Shown here piece by piece: positions 60,624 to 64,000 of a DNA stretch of 64,000 bases (positions are counted from its first letter, which is position 1; every line of letters begins with the position of its first letter). Made by a program: the position numbers and the translations under genes. Under the pieces are notes generated by a model, which did not search any database, was not told the DNA's origin, and worked only from the letters and a program-made list of their open reading frames with translations. Location: assembly GCA_036274895.1 (NCBI GenBank), contig DASUEU010000058.1:124001-188000 (forward strand). The letters run 5' to 3'. This DNA comes from CALMKX01 sp036274895 (GTDB lineage Bacteria > Acidobacteriota > Thermoanaerobaculia > Multivoradales > SZUA-115).

Positions 60624-60808
60624 GGTCGATCAACTTCTGGGAAAAGGGTCGAAGCGGAACTCCAGGCCGGCGCCTGCGCTATCCGGAGCTGGGGCTCACG
60701 CCAAGGTGCTCCGAGGGAATCCGCAGCTTGCGGCCCAGAGCCTCGTGAGGTAGCTTGGCGCCTTCACCTGGAGCGTTGAGATGCCGACCACGACGGAGGG
60801 CCCGCGGC
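60624..60808. other. Gap with possible gene remnants between helicase and rhuM
   Basis: About 190 bp without a complete gene. One frame reads SINFWEKGRSGTPGRRLRYP before stopping and another leads into the small 3' remnant at 60809-60916. This looks like a deletion scar in the island. Confidence 0.4.
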
Positions 60809-60916
60809 GTGCTGCGGGAGCTCGGCGTGTCCGAGCCGGGCAAGTTGCTCGAGCAGCTGCTGGCTGAGCCCAGGCGTCGGCGGGTCGAGCCCGTCGCTAC
60901 CAGGAACGCGCCATGA
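60809..60916 (+). pseudogene. 3' remnant of a gene upstream of rhuM
   Basis: An open stretch of 35 codons, VLRELGVSEPGKLLEQLLAE and on to RRVEPVATRNAP, ends in a TGA that overlaps the rhuM ATG as ATGA. Overlap of this kind marks operon neighbours throughout the window, so it probably is the C-terminus of a lost partner, perhaps a restriction-modification subunit since RhuM genes often occur in type I loci. That identity is a guess; a genuine small gene is possible. Confidence 0.4.
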
Positions 60917-62019
60917 CCACCCCACCCCACCGAGAGTCCGCGCTGCTCCTCTACACCGCCCCCGACGGAGCGGTGAAGGTCGGCGTCGTCTTCCGCGACG
61001 AGACCGCTTGGCTCACGCAGAAGGCGCTGGCGGACCTCTTCGGCGTCGGCATCCCGGCCATTGCCAAGCACCTCAAGAACATCTTCGAGTCCGGCGAGCT
61101 CGACCCGGCGGCAACTGTTTCCAAAGTGGAAATGGTTCGCACGGAGGGAGCCCGACAGGTCACGCGCGCCGTCGAGCACTACAACCTCGACGCGATCATC
61201 GCCGTCGGCTACCGGGTCAACAGCTACCAGGCTACGCAGTTCCGCATCTGGGCCACGAGGACCCTGCGCGAGTTCATGATCAAGGGCTTCGTCCTCGACG
61301 ACGAGCGCCTGAAGCAGGGCAAAGCGTACTTCGGCAAGGACTACTTCGAGGAGCTCCTCGAGCGCATCCGAGAGATCCGCGCGAGCGAGCGGCGCTTCTA
61401 CCAGAAGGTCACCGACCTCTACGCGCTCTGCGCCGACTACGACTCGCGCGCCCCGCTCACCCAGGAGTTCTTTGCGACCGTGCAGAACAAGCTCCATTGG
61501 GCCATCACGGGGCAGACCGCCGCCGAGCTGATCTACTCGTCGGCCGATGCGACCAGGGCATTCATGGGGCTCACGACCTGGAAAGGCGCGCCCCACGGCA
61601 AGATCCTCAAGTCGGACGTCACGGTCGCGAAGAACTACTTGAGCGAGGCGCACATCGCCGAGCTGAACCGCATCGTCTCGGCCTATCTCGATCTCGCCGA
61701 GAACCGCGCCCAGCGCGGCATCCTCATGAGGATGGCCGATTGGGCCTCGTTCCTGAACGGCTTCCTCGAGCTGTCGAGCTACCCGATCCTCGCCGACAAG
61801 GGGAAGGTGAGCGCCGTCGAGGCGAAGCTCAAGGCGGAGAGCGAATACGAGGTCTTCCGCCAGCGGCAGGATGCGGAGTTCGTCTCGGACTTCGATCGCG
61901 TCCTGGAAGAGACGAAGCGCCTCGCGAGCGGCGAGCCAGAGGGCCTTCCAGACACGGCGCTCGAGGCCAAAGCCTCCCCGAGATCCCGCAAGCCGCCCAC
62001 GAAGAAGGGGGGCGCATGA
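60913..62019 (+). CDS. rhuM: RhuM-family protein
   Basis: A 368-residue protein of the RhuM family. It has LLLYTAPDGAVKVGVVFRDE, TAWLTQKALADLFGVGIPAI, HYNLDAIIAVGYRVNSYQAT and QFRIWATRTLREFMIKGFVLDD. The second half is helical, with GKILKSDVTVAKNYLSEAHI and an acidic-basic tail. RhuM proteins occur in type I restriction loci and phage-related islands; the biochemical role is unsettled. It begins by ATGA overlap with a gene remnant. The tail KASPRSRKPPTKKGGA is basic. Confidence 0.9.
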   Translation: MTTPPHRESALLLYTAPDGAVKVGVVFRDETAWLTQKALADLFGVGIPAIAKHLKNIFESGELDPAATVSKVEMVRTEGARQVTRAVEHYNLDAIIAVGYRVNSYQATQFRIWATRTLREFMIKGFVLDDERLKQGKAYFGKDYFEELLERIREIRASERRFYQKVTDLYALCADYDSRAPLTQEFFATVQNKLHWAITGQTAAELIYSSADATRAFMGLTTWKGAPHGKILKSDVTVAKNYLSEAHIAELNRIVSAYLDLAENRAQRGILMRMADWASFLNGFLELSSYPILADKGKVSAVEAKLKAESEYEVFRQRQDAEFVSDFDRVLEETKRLASGEPEGLPDTALEAKASPRSRKPPTKKGGA

Positions 62020-62143
62020 CCGCGCCGCATGGCCCGCCGCCGTCACGAGGCCTGTTCGGCGTGCTGGCCCGCGCCAGCGCGCTTACCCTCCGCGGCTGCG
62101 AGTTCGCCTTCTCCATCCGGCTCTTCACGACGGCGCTCCCCCC

Positions 62144-63619
62144 TTGAACCTCGCCCCCCTCGACCTCGCCATCCTGCTCCTCTACCTGGCCGGAGTCGTC
62201 GTTCTCGGGTTGTGGATGGGGCGGGGGTCGCGGAGCGTGTCCGACTACGTGGTCGGGGACCGCCACCAACCCTGGTGGCTGATCCTGGGTTCGATCGTCG
62301 CGACCGAGACCTCCACCGTCACCTTCCTTTCGATCCCCGGCTTCGCCTACAGCCGGGACTTGACCTGGCTCCAGCTGCCCCTGGGCTTCCTCGCCGGCCG
62401 CTTCGCCGTGGCCTGGCTGCTGCTCCCCCGCTACTTCCAGGGCAGCATCCTGACCTCCTACGAAGTGCTGCGCGAGCGCTTCGGCGGCGCCACCCAGCGG
62501 GTGGCCTCGGCCCTCTTCCTGCTGACCCGCAGCCTCGCCGACGGCCTGCGCCTCTTCCTGACCGCCATCGTGGTCGAGGAGATGGCCGGGATCCCGCTGG
62601 CCTGGGCCGTGGTGGTCACCGGCCTCGCCACCCTGGCCTACTGCTACTTCGGTGGCATGCGGGCCGTGCTGTGGACGGACTTCGTGCAGCTCGCGGTCTA
62701 CCTGGGGGGCGCCGTGATCGCCCTCCAGGTCCTGCTGGCGCGCCTACCCGGGGGCTGGGGGCAGCTGGTCGAGATGGGCGGAGCGGCCGGCAAGCTCAAG
62801 ACCTTCGACCTCGGCTGGAGCCTCAGCGAGCCGCACCTGCTGTGGGCGGGGCTCCTGGGCGGGGCCTTCCTCACCTTGGGCAGCCACGGCGTGGACCAGC
62901 TGATGGTGCAGCGCTACCTCTCGGCCGGCAGCCTGCCGGCGGCCCGGCGGGCGCTCACCGCCAGCGGCTTCGTGGTGCTCGGCCAGTTCGCCCTCTTCCT
63001 GGTGCTCGGGGTGGGCCTGTGGTGCTTCTACCAGCTCTCGCCGCCGGCCGTCCCCTTTGACCGGCCGGATCGCGTCTTCGTGCGCTTCATCCTCGAGGAG
63101 ATGCCGCCGGGGCTGGTCGGGGTGCTGATCGGGGCCATTTTCGCCGCGGCGATGTCCACCCTCTCGAGCTCCCTCAACTCCTGCGCCGCCGCGGCGGCCA
63201 ACGACTTCTTCCCCCCGCGCGCCGGGGCCGAGGGCTCGCCGGAGCGGCGGCTGCGGCTGGCCAAGGGGCTCACGGCCCTGTTCGGGTTGATCCAGATCGG
63301 CGTCGGCATCGCCGGCCAGTGGCTGGCAACCTCGGTGGTCAACGCCGTGCTGGGCATCGCCGCCTTCACCACGGGCATCGTGCTGGGGCTGTTCTTCCTG
63401 GGCGCCCTCAGCCGCCGCGTGGGCCAGCGCGCGGCCCTGGTGGGGCTGGTCCTCGGTCTCGCCGGGATGACCTGGGTGTATTTCGGCACCTCACTCGCCT
63501 GGCCCTGGTACGCGTTGGTGGGCTCGCTCGGCACCCTGGTGCTCGGCCTCGGGGCCAGCCTGGTGTGGCCCGAAGAGCCCCCTCAGCTGCCGGCCCAGGG
63601 CACCGGTTCGGCGGTGTAG
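62144..63619 (+). CDS. Sodium:solute symporter (SSS family)
   Basis: Inner-membrane symporter of 491 residues with about 13 helices. Landmarks are RSVSDYVVGDRHQPWWLILGS, VATETSTVTFLSIPGFAYSRD, AYCYFGGMRAVLWTDFVQ and the sodium-site helix FAAAMSTLSSSLNSCAAAAAND. Substrate is probably a sugar, sialic acid or organic acid. The start is taken as TTG at 62144 (MNLAPLDLAILLLYLAG); no ATG fits. High GC returns here, so it lies outside the island. Its end overlaps the convergent gene by 37 bp. Confidence 0.9.
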   Translation: MNLAPLDLAILLLYLAGVVVLGLWMGRGSRSVSDYVVGDRHQPWWLILGSIVATETSTVTFLSIPGFAYSRDLTWLQLPLGFLAGRFAVAWLLLPRYFQGSILTSYEVLRERFGGATQRVASALFLLTRSLADGLRLFLTAIVVEEMAGIPLAWAVVVTGLATLAYCYFGGMRAVLWTDFVQLAVYLGGAVIALQVLLARLPGGWGQLVEMGGAAGKLKTFDLGWSLSEPHLLWAGLLGGAFLTLGSHGVDQLMVQRYLSAGSLPAARRALTASGFVVLGQFALFLVLGVGLWCFYQLSPPAVPFDRPDRVFVRFILEEMPPGLVGVLIGAIFAAAMSTLSSSLNSCAAAAANDFFPPRAGAEGSPERRLRLAKGLTALFGLIQIGVGIAGQWLATSVVNAVLGIAAFTTGIVLGLFFLGALSRRVGQRAALVGLVLGLAGMTWVYFGTSLAWPWYALVGSLGTLVLGLGASLVWPEEPPQLPAQGTGSAV

Positions 63620-64000
63620 GCGAGGTAGAACCACCAGCCGGAGACGCCCTCGAAGAGGTCGCGGTCGTCCCCGGCCGCGCAGCTGCCCTGCCCTCCCGGC
63701 AGCAGCACGGTGATCGGCTGGCCGCCCACGATGGGCAGCTCGGCCGGCAGCAGCACACCGGCGGCGTCGCTCTCGCGCAGGAAGCCGCGCAGCAGCCCGG
63801 CGGGGAACGGGTCCCCCGGGGTCGCCCCGAGGGTCGCCGAGAGCTGGAGCCCGCGCAGCGGCAGGATGAGGGTCCCGGTGGGCAGCGAGTGGTGCGCCGG
63901 CTGGCTGACGAAACAGGGCGGGGCGATCGTGGCCACGGCCGGGGTGTAGCCCGAAGTGGTGCCGGCCAGCGCCCCCAGGCAGGGGCCCGCCGAGAAGCCG
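63583..64000 (-). CDS. Unknown secreted-type protein, 5' part beyond window
   Basis: The C-terminal 138 residues of a protein whose start lies beyond base 64000. It reads SAGPCLGALAGTTSGYTPAV before VATIAPPCFVSQPAHHSLPT, and contains two extended beta-rich segments (TLILPLRGLQLSATLG and AGVLLPAELPIVGGQPITVL) and a Cys near GGQGSCAAGDD. It resembles the C-terminus of an extracellular or periplasmic domain, but I do not recognise the family. It overlaps the symporter end by 37 bp. Confidence 0.6.
   Translation of the reverse strand, partial: GFSAGPCLGALAGTTSGYTPAVATIAPPCFVSQPAHHSLPTGTLILPLRGLQLSATLGATPGDPFPAGLLRGFLRESDAAGVLLPAELPIVGGQPITVLLPGGQGSCAAGDDRDLFEGVSGWWFYLAYTAEPVPWAGS

Overview
This window is very GC-rich bacterial DNA, densely packed with genes, many of which overlap by ATGA, GTGA or TTGA. 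The combination of large Oar-like TonB-dependent receptors with an N-terminal carboxypeptidase-regulatory domain, giant secreted proteins built of the same fold, a membrane-anchored eight-heme cytochrome and many secreted hydrolases suggests an Acidobacteriota-type organism (possibly Thermoanaerobaculia). That placement is inference: no rRNA or other taxonomic marker gene is present, and I see no tRNA, rRNA or CRISPR array.

Layout. 1-2.3 kb: 3'-truncated TonB receptor with a sigma-54-type promoter. 2.5-5.2 kb: arsenic pair (ArsR regulator, ArsM methyltransferase) facing a secreted beta-helix protein. 5.3-7.2 kb: a REP-associated (RAYT/Y1) transposase surrounded by copies of a short hairpin repeat, then an unknown membrane protein. 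7.2-13.1 kb: a compact biosynthetic operon (ACP, KS-alpha, KS-beta, halogenase-like flavoprotein, carotenoid oxygenase). 13.3-21.9 kb: two giant repeat-domain secreted proteins flanking a BNR/sialidase-fold protein. 22-36 kb: arginine, ornithine and polyamine metabolism (arginase, a kinase/PP2C signalling pair, SpeA, a four-gene catabolic operon, a permease-aminotransferase pair). 36-45 kb: three toxin-antitoxin modules (HigBA-like, BrnTA with a frameshifted toxin, VapBC) interspersed with an octaheme cytochrome, a lysA-serine hydrolase-nagX operon and an M20D amidohydrolase. 45-52 kb: class C serine hydrolase, sulfatase-TPR lipoprotein, second TonB receptor. 52-57 kb: a peptidoglycan-recycling cluster (MurQ, AGCS symporter, Ala-Glu epimerase, GlcNAc kinase-like, ChbG-like). 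57-62 kb: a probable defence island of lower GC (antitoxin-like protein, TIR protein plus membrane partner, SF2 helicase, gene remnant, RhuM). 62-64 kb: a sodium:solute symporter and the 3' end of an unknown gene.

How it fits together. Arginine enters a coherent route: arginase makes ornithine, class III aminotransferases and an aldehyde dehydrogenase can carry it to glutamate, and SpeA diverts arginine to agmatine. The MurQ cluster covers uptake and recycling of wall amino sugars and dipeptides. Several independent families of small hairpin repeats are scattered through the window, some abutting stop codons, one forming the spacer of a promoter and some read through as protein. The most unusual items are the RAYT/repeat family, the ACP-KS-KS-halogenase-carotenoid oxygenase operon, the TIR plus membrane-protein pair, and a recurring leaderless promoter layout with exactly 6 nt between the -10 box and the start codon.
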